Below, in pieces: positions 9,185-18,266 of a DNA stretch of 64,000 nt. The notes below the pieces were generated by a model. That model was not told the DNA's origin. It saw only the letters and a program-made list of their open reading frames with translations, and ran no database searches. The stretch covers positions 1 through 64,000 of the forward strand of contig DHZH01000006.1 of assembly GCA_002414385.1 (NCBI GenBank), written 5' to 3'. Both the position numbers and the translations under genes were made by a program. The first letter of the stretch is position 1; the number at the start of each line of letters is the position of its first letter. The DNA comes from Gammaproteobacteria bacterium UBA5109 (lineage in GTDB: Bacteria; Pseudomonadota; Gammaproteobacteria; Pseudomonadales; Pseudohongiellaceae).

Positions 9185-10756
9185 CTATTCTTCAATAACT
9201 TTGTTTCCAAGCCATTGCACCCGATATAAATCGCGGCGGCGGTCGAGGTAGTTTCTGACCGAACCTTCGTTTTGCAGGACTTTGAGTTTTTCGAAATCCA
9301 GATCAACAATTAAGGTCATCTCGGTATTGGGAGTGGTTTCGGAAACGATGGCGTCGTGAGGGAAGGCAAAATCGGATGGTGAAAACACGGCGGTCTGGGC
9401 ATACTGGATATCGACATTATCCACTTTTGGCAGATTGCCGACGGAACCGGTAATGGCAACATAGCATTCGTTTTCGATGGCTCTGGCCTGGGCACAGCGT
9501 CGTACACGCAGATAGCCGTTCTTGGTGTCGGTCCAGAAGGGTACAAAAAGAATCTGGATTTCCTCTTCGGAAAGCAGCCGTGCCAGTTCCGGAAACTCGA
9601 CATCGTAGCAGGTGAGTATGCCAATACGGCCAATATCGGTATCAAAGGCTTTCAGTTCATCTCCGCCACTTAAAATCAGCTCGCGCTTTTCCCAGGGGGT
9701 CGGGTGCAGTTTGTATTGTGAATCAACCGTACCATCACGCCGACACAGATAGGCAACGTTATACAGCTCGTCATTTTCAATAATCGGCAGGGTGCCGGCT
9801 ATGATGTTGATATTGTAACTGACAGAAAGCGCAGAAATTGAGCGCAGGATTTCCGGGCTGAGATTTGCCAGATCCCATATGGCGTCAACGGTACTTTTTC
9901 CGGCAGACAGGGCGACCAGTGGAATACTGAACAGTTCAGGCAGTACAGCAATATCGCACTGGTAACTGGATAAACCGTCAACAAAATCCTCAACCTGCTG
10001 CAGTAACTCATCCACGGATTCAAAATAGCGCATCTGCCATTGTATGCAGCCAATTCGCGCGGAAGTTCTCTGGGCGCCGATTAAACGCTCGGCTTTCGGG
10101 TCATACTGGTAATTATGCCACTGCAGCAAGGTGGCATAACCTTTGGATTTTTTGTCTTCAGGCATATATGCCTGCAAGACCTGTTTTACTTCAAAGCCGT
10201 TGGCAATCTGGAAGCTGAGAGTAGGGTCTGACAGTTCTTTATTTTTGACCTTGTCAATATATTCATAGGGAGACATTTGTTCGGCATATTGCTGATATTT
10301 GGGGATACGTCCCCCGGCCATGATGGATTTAAGGTTCAGATTGACACAAAGCTCCTTGCGGGCCTCATAAAGACGTCGGCCAAGACGCAAGCCACGATAA
10401 TCAGGAGAAACAAACACATCCACCCCATAAAGCACATCACCTTTGGGGTCATGCGTCGTCAGATAGGCATCACCGGTGATTTCTTCATAGGTATGTTTGT
10501 CACCAAACTTGTCATAGTCAACAATCACGGAAAAGGCTGCAGCGACAATATTATCGTGATCGACAATACAGATCTGGCCTTCCGGAAAGGCCGATAACTG
10601 TGCCTGGAACTGTTTCTTCTTCCAGGCACCACCGAACTCTTCGTAAACACGCTCCATCAGGGTCTTCAGTTTTGGATAGTCCTCGATCTGCAGATTACGC
10701 AGTTTCAGGTGATGAGTATCAAGATCATGGACCGGGGTATCGCTGGTATTTTTCAT
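9185..10756 (-). CDS. GNAT acetyltransferase-nitrilase fusion protein
   Basis: A 523-aa two-domain enzyme. Residues about 15-215 are a GNAT N-acetyltransferase domain; the acetyl-CoA loop is visible as SPDYRGLRLGRRLYEAR (about 117-133). Residues about 230-515 are a carbon-nitrogen hydrolase (nitrilase superfamily) with the Glu-Lys-Cys triad in place: E274 (VLPELFS), K349 (YKLHPTPWEKRE) and C383 (LTCYDVEFPE). This domain pair is a known bifunctional family in proteobacteria; the substrate is not established here. It is a monocistronic-looking gene with its stop just outside the IS30 element. Confidence 0.88.
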   Translation of the reverse strand: MKNTSDTPVHDLDTHHLKLRNLQIEDYPKLKTLMERVYEEFGGAWKKKQFQAQLSAFPEGQICIVDHDNIVAAAFSVIVDYDKFGDKHTYEEITGDAYLTTHDPKGDVLYGVDVFVSPDYRGLRLGRRLYEARKELCVNLNLKSIMAGGRIPKYQQYAEQMSPYEYIDKVKNKELSDPTLSFQIANGFEVKQVLQAYMPEDKKSKGYATLLQWHNYQYDPKAERLIGAQRTSARIGCIQWQMRYFESVDELLQQVEDFVDGLSSYQCDIAVLPELFSIPLVALSAGKSTVDAIWDLANLSPEILRSISALSVSYNINIIAGTLPIIENDELYNVAYLCRRDGTVDSQYKLHPTPWEKRELILSGGDELKAFDTDIGRIGILTCYDVEFPELARLLSEEEIQILFVPFWTDTKNGYLRVRRCAQARAIENECYVAITGSVGNLPKVDNVDIQYAQTAVFSPSDFAFPHDAIVSETTPNTEMTLIVDLDFEKLKVLQNEGSVRNYLDRRRDLYRVQWLGNKVIEE

Positions 10757-11126
10757 TGCTGGCCTGGTTGACGGTTTGAAAGTGGTGTCCAGCCCAGTAT
10801 AAGGCTTTAGGGCTTTAACAGTCAGCTTTCAGGTATTTATTCTTTAAAGTTTTGTCACTTATCAGCATTTTTTGTCACAAACACCCCAGTCAGGGCACCA
10901 GCTTCTACTGAAAAACTGCAATGTCGATCACACATTGAAAAAATCCATGTGAACAAGATCGCAAATTTGGCGCAGCTCACGTTTTTCATATCCGGTCATC
11001 ACTTATTGTAAATAGCAATCAATCTGACCGGGTCAATCAGCAAGACTGATAAGCCCGGAAACAGGCATAAATACCCAGGTAATAAGGCAGTAATCTTGCC
11101 GGGAGTTTTTGCCAGAAGGTAATCCA
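10757..11126. promoter_or_regulatory. Intergenic region with candidate CRP/Vfr-like site
   Basis: A divergent spacer upstream of the Pil-Chp block, with no gene seen. At 10948-10963 the sequence reads TGTGA-N6-TCGCA, one base from the CRP/Vfr consensus TGTGA-N6-TCACA. A second inverted repeat, AATGT-N7-ACATT, lies at 10920-10936. A cAMP-CRP (Vfr-like) input would suit type IV pilus genes, but one near-match in 370 bp may be chance. The motif ttttgtcac also occurs twice around 10851-10877. Confidence 0.3.
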
Positions 11127-12257
11127 GTGTTAAACATAATGCGTGTACAGGATCTGGTTTTTATAACCTTATTCATAGGTGGGGCTGCCCTGTCCGCTGA
11201 GAAACAGCAACTGTATGACGGCAGGGAAGTAACACAATTGGGCCTGGGGCTGTATGAATACCTGGGAGAAGAAATATTCTACGGCGCGTTTTATGGCTCA
11301 GCTGAACACCTCTTTACAGCTTCATCACCATCTACAGAATCCGTACAAAAAATTCAGATCCGGGTCCTGGCGGACTTCCTTTCGGCGCGACGATTTAACC
11401 GCTTATGGCTTGATGCAATTGCCCTGAACAGTGACAGGGAGGAAAGAAACCTGGAGTCAGATGCATTGATGGCTTTTGGTGAATTGCTGGCGGTGGATCT
11501 GTTACGCGGTGATCGCATCGATTTTGATTACTTGCCACAACGAGATCTTGTTGTGTTTCAGCTTAATGATGTGGTTTACGGTGAAATCTCTGGCAGTGGT
11601 TTTTATCAGCTTTTATTGCAGGGCTGGACTGGCCCTACGCCCCCGAGTACGCAATTCAAAGCTGGACTGATGCTGCAACTGGACGAACAAGAGCAGCTTG
11701 AGAATAAAAGCAGTTTCACGGCGCTGACAGTAAGCCCTGGTAGAAAGAATTTTGTAAATAATCAGATTGATTTTGTTGATTTTAATGAGCGGGAAGAGCT
11801 AGCCAGGCAGGCTCGGCTGGAACAGGAACGTCTGGCCGAGCTGGCAGTATCAATCAGCGCCATGCGTCAGCAAAGGAGTGAGCGCCTCATGGTAGTAAGA
11901 CAGAAACACAATGATTCCAGAGAGTTACTGGAGCAGATGCAGCAGGATTTTCTGGATGATCAGGTTCGTCTGAGCGAACAGTATGAGCAGGCAGTAAGCA
12001 GATGGATTTCCGCCTTTATGGAATATCCGGAGCAAGCCCGAAACCGGCAGATTGAAGGCAAGGTGGTTTTGGAAGTGGCTATTAACCGGCAGGGGCAGGT
12101 ATTACAGATCGGACTACTTGAAAGCTCGGCGCACGACATTCTGGATGAAGCAGCAATGACGATTGTGAACAGCATAGAAGCCATGCCGCCAATACCAGAA
12201 CGGCTTTCAGCACAGACATACACGGTCAATATTCCTTTCAACTTTGTACTGGATTGA
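11127..12257 (+). CDS. Exported protein with C-terminal TonB-like domain
   Basis: An exported 376-aa protein: signal peptide (RVQDLVFITLFIGGAALSA), an N-terminal globular part (residues about 20-180) that resembles chalcone-isomerase-like periplasmic domains, a long charged, Glu/Gln-rich helical stretch (about 220-300, likely coiled coil), and a C-terminal TonB_C-type domain with YPEQARNRQIEGKVVLEVAINRQGQV. It lacks an N-terminal TonB membrane anchor and a proline-rich spanner, so it is probably not an energy transducer but a periplasmic or envelope scaffold. GTG at 11127 with gaaggt upstream is preferred over TTG at 11109 and ATG at 11139. Its stop touches the start region of the FimX-like gene, suggesting one transcript with the Pil-Chp genes. 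Confidence 0.6.
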   Translation: MLNIMRVQDLVFITLFIGGAALSAEKQQLYDGREVTQLGLGLYEYLGEEIFYGAFYGSAEHLFTASSPSTESVQKIQIRVLADFLSARRFNRLWLDAIALNSDREERNLESDALMAFGELLAVDLLRGDRIDFDYLPQRDLVVFQLNDVVYGEISGSGFYQLLLQGWTGPTPPSTQFKAGLMLQLDEQEQLENKSSFTALTVSPGRKNFVNNQIDFVDFNEREELARQARLEQERLAELAVSISAMRQQRSERLMVVRQKHNDSRELLEQMQQDFLDDQVRLSEQYEQAVSRWISAFMEYPEQARNRQIEGKVVLEVAINRQGQVLQIGLLESSAHDILDEAAMTIVNSIEAMPPIPERLSAQTYTVNIPFNFVLD

Positions 12258-12292
12258 TGATGAACGGAAATGATCAAGAGGTGAGAAACACA

Positions 12293-14569
12293 ATGGATCA
12301 GAGTCAGGAAATCAACTTGCTACTAGCAGATACCTCGGAAAACAATTCCGAAGCCGTGCTCAAACTGCTCGAAAAACAGAACTTCAGTATCAAAAGCCAG
12401 CGTATAAGCAAAAAAGCAGAGTTATCAGAAGCACTCAGCAAACAGCATTGGGATATTTTGTTGCTGAATAATGAGTTGGATGATTTCAGTACAAGAGAAT
12501 GCATGGACTGGCTGAAAAGACTGCAGTCCCAAACCGCCCTGCTGGAACTGACGCAGAAAGAAATTGATCTGCAGACACTGACGAATAATTATCAGGCAGG
12601 AGCTGCCGGTTTGATCTCCCTGAAAGACCCGGACTATCTGCTGCAGGTATTCAGGCGCGAATTGAATTCGGTTAAAGCCCGATGCGAGCGGGCAAGACTG
12701 CTCAATGACAACCAGGAACTGCTTGAACGCTGCCGACTCCTGTTAAGCAGTTCACGTGAGGCAGTGTGCTATATCCATCAGGGTATGCATATCTACGCTA
12801 ATGAATCCTACATTCAGAAATTCGGCTTTGAATCGATGGATGAAGTCTCAAGTACTCCCTTTATCGATCTTGTCGCAGAACAGAGCCGGGAAGATCTCAA
12901 AGAATGCTTCAAGCAGATCGAAAACCAGTGGGAAGACGGTCAGCAAAAACAGCAGCTTACCTTTGATGTTGTTGCCCGCAGGAATGACGGTAAGGATTTT
13001 AAGGCACAGTTGCTGTTGGAGCCGACCCTGTTTGATGGAGAGAAATGCCTGCAGGTTTTTGTCAGTACTGAAAAGGAAAACCAGAAAAAATTGCATCAGG
13101 CTGTCAGGCTGGACCTGGAAAGCGGCCTGTTTAACCGTCAGTTCTTCCTGCAGCAATTTGAACACCTGCTGGGCTCAATCAAGCAGGATAAAGTCACGGG
13201 GGGAGTGCTGCTTTATGTCCGGGTAAATATGAATGACCAGCTTCGATCCCGCCTTGGATACGAAACAGCGGATGCCGAATTACGTACATTCACCGCTTTA
13301 TTGAAAAAGCGCATGAATAAAAACAATGTCATCGCCCGCTTCGGGGATAATGATTTTATCATCATGCTTGCCGGAGACAGGCAAAATGCTCAACTGAAGC
13401 AGGATATTTCAGACTGGCAACAATCGCTGAAAAAATATCGCTTTAAACGTATTGCAGGGGAAGACATTCCGGAACAGGCCGCCTGCAACCTGATTACGAT
13501 TGATATTGATAAGAACACTGTATCGATCAAGGATATCCTGACCAGGGTTTATCAGAATCTTAACGAGCTTGAACAGCAGCAAAAACCCGAAAAAATAAAG
13601 CGGGACCGAATTACTGCATCCAAATCAAAATCCCTTTCTGAAATGGGCTCAATAAAAATTGAGCTGGAAGATAAAACAGAAACCCCGCCCAGAAAAGCTG
13701 TCACTGATGAAGGTGTAGCTGACAGCAAGTTAGATAATATTGCCGGTTTAACAGCTTCGGTTGAAGATAACCCAGCGCCAGGAGTTAAGCTCGAGTTGGA
13801 TGAACTGAGCAAATTTATTAGTGGCAGGAAAATCAAGCTTCATTATGAGGCTGTCATTGCCGTTGCGGATATCGAGACAGAATTTAATGAAGTTGAAGTT
13901 GCAATTGATGACCAGCGTTTCACGCACCTCAACTCCGATGATATTTATGCCATGCTGGACAGGAATCCCCTGGCAGCAAAGTTTGACCGCCTGATACTGG
14001 AACTGACCCTGGAGGTCATGTCGGACCTCTACAAACAGGGGCAAACCCAGAACTTTGCGGTACGCCTCAATGCTTTCAGCCTGACAGATGAAAAACTTCT
14101 CGCCTGGCTGGGCCAGCAGCTTAAAACCAACAAGCTTGCTCCGGAATCCCTGATTGTCTGTATTCAGCAGCAGAGTGCCCTGAGTAATGTGGGTTCCTGT
14201 ATCAGCTTTCTGAATGTACTGAAAGAAGCCGGAATGAGGTTTTATATCAGCAATTTTACTTATAGTGATGCGATTAACAATGTTGTCAGAAAACGTCGTC
14301 CGAACTATATCAAACTGGCCAACGGATTAAGCGAACAGATAAGCACTGACGAAGAACTGAAAAGTGAAATTGAAGAACTGACTGAAAACCTGCATGACGA
14401 AAATATCAAGGTTATTGCCGGCCAGGTTGATGATTCCAGCACGCTTTCGGCCTACTGGGTTTGCAATGTAGACCTGGTACAGGGCAAATACTTTCAAAAA
14501 CAGGCTATGGCCCTTAATGCAGCCACATTCCAGCAGGAAGAATTTTCTGCCATGGGTAAAACAGCTTAA
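12293..14569 (+). CDS. FimX-like PAS-GGDEF-EAL signalling protein (degenerate)
   Basis: A 758-aa cytoplasmic protein with the FimX domain order: a receiver-like N-terminus without the phospho-acceptor Asp (residues about 5-120), a PAS domain (about 145-260), a GGDEF domain and an EAL domain. The GGDEF site is GDNDF (from G351) and EAL is EAV, with the loop DDFG replaced by SNFT. Both should therefore be catalytically dead, as in FimX of Pseudomonas, which binds c-di-GMP and controls pilus assembly and twitching. A low-complexity linker (about 420-500) separates the last two domains. ATG at 12293 is chosen for its AGGTGA ribosome site 8 bp upstream; ATGs at 12257 and 12260 overlap or abut the preceding stop. 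It leads directly into pilG, 18 bp away. Confidence 0.75.
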   Translation: MDQSQEINLLLADTSENNSEAVLKLLEKQNFSIKSQRISKKAELSEALSKQHWDILLLNNELDDFSTRECMDWLKRLQSQTALLELTQKEIDLQTLTNNYQAGAAGLISLKDPDYLLQVFRRELNSVKARCERARLLNDNQELLERCRLLLSSSREAVCYIHQGMHIYANESYIQKFGFESMDEVSSTPFIDLVAEQSREDLKECFKQIENQWEDGQQKQQLTFDVVARRNDGKDFKAQLLLEPTLFDGEKCLQVFVSTEKENQKKLHQAVRLDLESGLFNRQFFLQQFEHLLGSIKQDKVTGGVLLYVRVNMNDQLRSRLGYETADAELRTFTALLKKRMNKNNVIARFGDNDFIIMLAGDRQNAQLKQDISDWQQSLKKYRFKRIAGEDIPEQAACNLITIDIDKNTVSIKDILTRVYQNLNELEQQQKPEKIKRDRITASKSKSLSEMGSIKIELEDKTETPPRKAVTDEGVADSKLDNIAGLTASVEDNPAPGVKLELDELSKFISGRKIKLHYEAVIAVADIETEFNEVEVAIDDQRFTHLNSDDIYAMLDRNPLAAKFDRLILELTLEVMSDLYKQGQTQNFAVRLNAFSLTDEKLLAWLGQQLKTNKLAPESLIVCIQQQSALSNVGSCISFLNVLKEAGMRFYISNFTYSDAINNVVRKRRPNYIKLANGLSEQISTDEELKSEIEELTENLHDENIKVIAGQVDDSSTLSAYWVCNVDLVQGKYFQKQAMALNAATFQQEEFSAMGKTA

Positions 14570-14587
14570 TACAAAGAGGATCTGAAA

Positions 14588-14998
14588 ATGGAACAGACAC
14601 TACAGGACATGAAAATTCTGGTGATAGATGACAGCAATACCATCCGTCGAACTGCTGAATCCCTGTTGAACAAACTGGGATGCAAGGTGATTACTGCAGA
14701 AGATGGTTACGATGCCCTATCAAAAGTCGTCGCCAGTAAACCGGACATTATTTTTATGGATGTCATGATGCCCAAGCTTAATGGCTACGAAACCTGTTCG
14801 ATTATTCGTAGCAATGAAGAGTTTAACGATATCCCGGTGGTCATGCTCTCCAGCAAATCAAGTTTCTGTGACAAGGCCAAAGGAGTGGTGGTAGGCGCAA
14901 ACAGTTATCTGACCAAACCATTCAGCAAGGATGAAATCCTGGAGCAGATCAAAATCAACATGAATACCGTGAAGGATGAGTCCGCTCCCTTGCATTAA
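14588..14998 (+). CDS. pilG: Twitching motility response regulator PilG
   Basis: A single-domain CheY-like receiver of 136 aa, the PilG output regulator of the type IV pilus chemosensory system, which in Pseudomonas promotes pilus extension and interacts with the FimV/FimL polar hub. The acidic pocket (VIDDSN), phospho-acceptor Asp in IIFMDVMMPKLNG, Ser of the VVMLSSK strand and Lys in YLTKPF are all present. A good ribosome site (aaagagg) precedes the ATG. It is the first of two receivers in tandem, with pilH 31 bp downstream. Confidence 0.92.
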   Translation: MEQTLQDMKILVIDDSNTIRRTAESLLNKLGCKVITAEDGYDALSKVVASKPDIIFMDVMMPKLNGYETCSIIRSNEEFNDIPVVMLSSKSSFCDKAKGVVVGANSYLTKPFSKDEILEQIKINMNTVKDESAPLH

Positions 14999-15029
14999 GC
15001 AAGCGGGCCAGAATCTGGAAGGAAAGACC

Positions 15030-15401
15030 ATGAAAAATCTACGTGTACTGCTTATAGATGACAGCAAAGAAGAAGTTAAGGCCATTTCTGCAATGCTGGA
15101 GAAGGCAGGGTATGAAGTGCTGGTAGCTTATGACGGGAATGAAGGTATCAACCGTGCCAGGGAAGAGATGCCGGACCTGATTCTGATGGACATTGTGATG
15201 CCGGAATTGAATGGTTTCCAGGCAACCAGGCAACTCAGAGGTGACAGCCTGACTCAGGATATCCCGGTAATCGTTCTCAGTGCCAAGAATGAAGAAATCG
15301 ATCGTATCTGGGCACTGCGACAGGGTGCGCGGGCATATGTCAGCAAAAACATGGAGCACAAAACCCTGTTTAAAACGATTGATCAGGTAATGGCTGGCTA
15401 G
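15030..15401 (+). CDS. pilH: Twitching motility response regulator PilH
   Basis: A second stand-alone receiver, 123 aa, matching PilH in size and position. In Pseudomonas PilH acts with the retraction side of pilus control and as a phosphate sink. It has LLIDDSKEE, the acceptor Asp in LILMDIVMPELNGFQ and the switch Ser in VIVLSAK. The conserved Lys loop reads AYVSKNM rather than the usual TKP, as in PilH. The ATG at 15030 has a ggaaggaaag ribosome site; an ORF extension to 14976 would overlap pilG and add a non-conserved tail. Confidence 0.9.
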   Translation: MKNLRVLLIDDSKEEVKAISAMLEKAGYEVLVAYDGNEGINRAREEMPDLILMDIVMPELNGFQATRQLRGDSLTQDIPVIVLSAKNEEIDRIWALRQGARAYVSKNMEHKTLFKTIDQVMAG

Positions 15402-15411
15402 GATACCAACA

Positions 15412-16005
15412 ATGATGGAAGCCAATATTAAAACGCAGCAGTCCAACAGGGCCTTCAAGGAACTGCGTTTGCTGGAAGAACGTGTGCGCCAGAGTGGAGC
15501 CAGTCTCCCGGAGCTGAATCCTCGTGCTTTCTGGAATGCGGTGAAGTGCAGGATTGATGGCCACAATCTGGTGTTTCCGCTGCTCAAGGTCAACGAAATT
15601 ATCGAATATCAGAAGCTGACGCATCTGCCAGGTTGTGCTGACTGGATCAGGGGAGTCATCAACCTGCGAGGACGCCTACTGCCGGCTTATGATGCCACTG
15701 CCTTTTTCAGCCCGGATAAGCAAAAGACGCTGAAGCGGGGAACACAGATTATTGTCCTTGAGCAGGGAGCCATGTTGTGTGGCCTGATTCCGCAGGAATT
15801 ATATGGCATGCAAAAGGTTTACCATGAGGAAGCAGAAGTCATCAGTACTGAAGGGCAGTCAGACGAAAACTCTGTGCTGTCCTACACCAACTCTGCACTC
15901 ACCTTGAATAATGAGACCTGGCATCAGCTGGATATCCTGCAGCTGGCCAGAATGCTTTTCCACGCAAACCCAACGCTTTCACAATCTGGCAAAAGCCAGG
16001 GCTGA
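15412..16005 (+). CDS. pilI: CheW-like adaptor PilI
   Basis: A 197-aa CheW-domain coupling protein that links the receptor PilJ to the kinase ChpA/PilL. The CheW core runs from about residue 35 (RAFWNAVKCRIDGHNLVFPLLKVNEIIEY) through the conserved WIRGVINLRGRLLPAYD to about 175. A 30-residue N-terminal helix precedes it, as in known PilI proteins. It starts 11 bp after pilH and is followed by pilJ after 15 bp. ATG at 15412 and 15415 are both usable. Confidence 0.9.
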   Translation: MMEANIKTQQSNRAFKELRLLEERVRQSGASLPELNPRAFWNAVKCRIDGHNLVFPLLKVNEIIEYQKLTHLPGCADWIRGVINLRGRLLPAYDATAFFSPDKQKTLKRGTQIIVLEQGAMLCGLIPQELYGMQKVYHEEAEVISTEGQSDENSVLSYTNSALTLNNETWHQLDILQLARMLFHANPTLSQSGKSQG

Positions 16006-16020
16006 AAACCGGAGATTACT

Positions 16021-18219
16021 ATGCGTAAAGATAAATCCATGGAAACTGATAATAAAAGCCATCGTACCCGCTATCTGATGGGACTGTCGGTGATATCACT
16101 GGTTCTGGTGGTGATAAATCTGGTACTGGTGAATATCCACACCGCTGAAGATCAGATTTATATACAACAGACATCTGACCTGCGGGTGCTCTCCCAGGAA
16201 ATTGCCCGTAATGCGTCAGCAGCGCTTGGAGGGTCGGCGGAAGCCTTTGCTGAACTGGAAGAATCCACCGCTGATTTTGATCAGGCCTGGTCACTGATTA
16301 ACAACGGTGCCGAAGCGCATATTGATTTCGGCATGGGCGTAGTTCGTGCCCTGCCGGCCAAAGCTGATGAGATCAACCGCGAGCAGGCGGATATAAATCC
16401 ACTCTGGAACCGGGTGACAACTAACGTCGGACAGATAATCGCCAATCGGGACAATATTCTGGGAGTGCACGCTCTGGCGCTGGAAACAAGTCAGTTCATG
16501 CCCGAACTGCAGCGTTATTACGAGGAAGTAGTGAATGCCCTGCTGGATGACAATGCGTCTTTATCGACAATTGCAGTCGCGCAACGTCAGGCCTGGCTGG
16601 CTGAAAGAATTGCACTGAACCTGAACCGTATCGTTTCCGGTGATTTTGCTGCTGGTAATACGGTAGAACAGTTTCAGCGGGATATTGTCCTGTTCAGCAA
16701 TAATCATGAAGCCCTGCTGGAAGGGGATCCGGCTCTTGGTATTACCCGGATAGCCGATGCCGAAGCACGCAACTACCTGATTCAGGTCAGTGAACTGTTT
16801 GCCGCACTAGACCAACAGGCGGGCAATATTGTCAGCGCCGCCGAAGAAATTTTTGCTTCGGGTCAGGCGGTGAGTGCCATTGTTGAAGATTCCGAACGCC
16901 TGTTGAGCAGCATGACGGCTCTGTCAGAGTATTTCATCCTGGCCAGTGACAATCATCTGGCTTCCCCGGCACTGGGCTATGTTCTGTTACTGATCATGTT
17001 TCTGTTGATTGCCATGTACGGGCTTGAAATGATTCGCCAGTCACGCAAAGCAGAAAAATATTCGGCAACAATCAATAAACGGAACAACAGTGCCGTCCTC
17101 AACCTGCTGGAAGAAATATCCGGACTGGCAGAAGGGGACCTGACGGTAAAAGCAACAGTCAGAAAGGATTTTACCGGGGCGATTGCTGACTCGATTAATT
17201 ATGCTATTGAACAGCTTCGCGGTCTGGTGAAGGCCATCACAAATGTCACCATGCAGGTTTCCGAATCGACAAAATCCTCAGTCCGGACAGCTAAATATTT
17301 ATCGGATGCTTCGCAGAAACAGATTGAAAATATTTCCTCGGTTTCGGAATCAGTGCGTGAAATGGAAAAAAATATTAACCGCGTTTCCAATAATGCAATG
17401 AAATCTCTCGATGTGGCGAAAAACTCTGTGAAGATTGCCTCGGGAGGGGCCTTGGCGGTGAAAAACACCATACATGGAATGGATACCATACGCGGTCAGA
17501 TCCAGGAAACCTCAAAAAATATCAAACGCCTGGGTGAAAGCTCACAGGAAATCGGCGGATTCGTTTCCCTGATTAATGATATTGCCGATCACACCAATAC
17601 TCTGTCATTAAATGCAGCGATTCAGGCAGCGATGGCTGGAGATGCCGGTAAGGGTTTTGCTGTCGTGGCCGATGAGGTACATGCCCTGGCGGAACGTTCC
17701 ACTGATGCGACCCGAAAAATTGAAAGCCTGGTGAAAGTGATTCAGCGTGATATCAATGATGCGGTTTCCTCTATGGAGCAGACCACGGCAGAGGTGGTGC
17801 AGGGCACACAGCTTGCCCAGGGAGCCGGGGCTGCCCTGGACGATATTGAAAAGGTCTCCAAGGAACTGGCGGCTCTGGTTGAAGAAATCAGTCTGGCGGC
17901 ACAGAACCAGTCAAAGAATGCTGCAGAAATTACCAGCAGTATGGAAACCATTGAAGGCATTACCACGGAAACGTCGAAAGTGACCGAAACCACCAGTGAA
18001 TTCATCATGAATCTTGGTCTTCTGACTGAAAGGCTGCAAAAAGCGGTCGCAGGCTTCAGCCTCGATAAAACAGTTCCGCAACAGCCAGCTGCTACCAGTA
18101 CTGATAACAGTGAAATGAATAATGAAATCGCTGCCAAACGCGAAGTACTGGAAAAGGAAAAAAGCAGGCAGGGGCCGCGACAGAAATTCAATATGGAAAT
18201 CATTGATGTTGCCATGTAA
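16021..18219 (+). CDS. pilJ: Pilus chemoreceptor PilJ (methyl-accepting)
   Basis: A 732-aa transmembrane chemoreceptor of the Pil-Chp system. TM1 spans about residues 20-41 and TM2 about 320-338 (VLLLIMFLLIAMYGLEMI). The periplasmic portion between them holds two PilJ-type helical modules. After TM2 come a HAMP region and a long signalling hairpin whose tip lies around SLNAAIQAAMAGDAGKGFAVVADEVHALAER (about residues 530-565). In Pseudomonas it senses surface contact through PilA and activates ChpA. No C-terminal CheR-binding pentapeptide is seen, and no methyltransferase gene (pilK) lies next to it. The ATG has a ggag site. Confidence 0.92.
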   Translation: MRKDKSMETDNKSHRTRYLMGLSVISLVLVVINLVLVNIHTAEDQIYIQQTSDLRVLSQEIARNASAALGGSAEAFAELEESTADFDQAWSLINNGAEAHIDFGMGVVRALPAKADEINREQADINPLWNRVTTNVGQIIANRDNILGVHALALETSQFMPELQRYYEEVVNALLDDNASLSTIAVAQRQAWLAERIALNLNRIVSGDFAAGNTVEQFQRDIVLFSNNHEALLEGDPALGITRIADAEARNYLIQVSELFAALDQQAGNIVSAAEEIFASGQAVSAIVEDSERLLSSMTALSEYFILASDNHLASPALGYVLLLIMFLLIAMYGLEMIRQSRKAEKYSATINKRNNSAVLNLLEEISGLAEGDLTVKATVRKDFTGAIADSINYAIEQLRGLVKAITNVTMQVSESTKSSVRTAKYLSDASQKQIENISSVSESVREMEKNINRVSNNAMKSLDVAKNSVKIASGGALAVKNTIHGMDTIRGQIQETSKNIKRLGESSQEIGGFVSLINDIADHTNTLSLNAAIQAAMAGDAGKGFAVVADEVHALAERSTDATRKIESLVKVIQRDINDAVSSMEQTTAEVVQGTQLAQGAGAALDDIEKVSKELAALVEEISLAAQNQSKNAAEITSSMETIEGITTETSKVTETTSEFIMNLGLLTERLQKAVAGFSLDKTVPQQPAATSTDNSEMNNEIAAKREVLEKEKSRQGPRQKFNMEIIDVAM

Positions 18220-18266
18220 ATCAAATAACGAACGATAAGTTCGGTGTTAAACCAGGAGCGATAATC

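Noticed and set aside
14976..15029. Longer N-terminus for pilH
   Set aside because: It would overlap pilG and precede a good ribosome site at 15030 with non-conserved residues.
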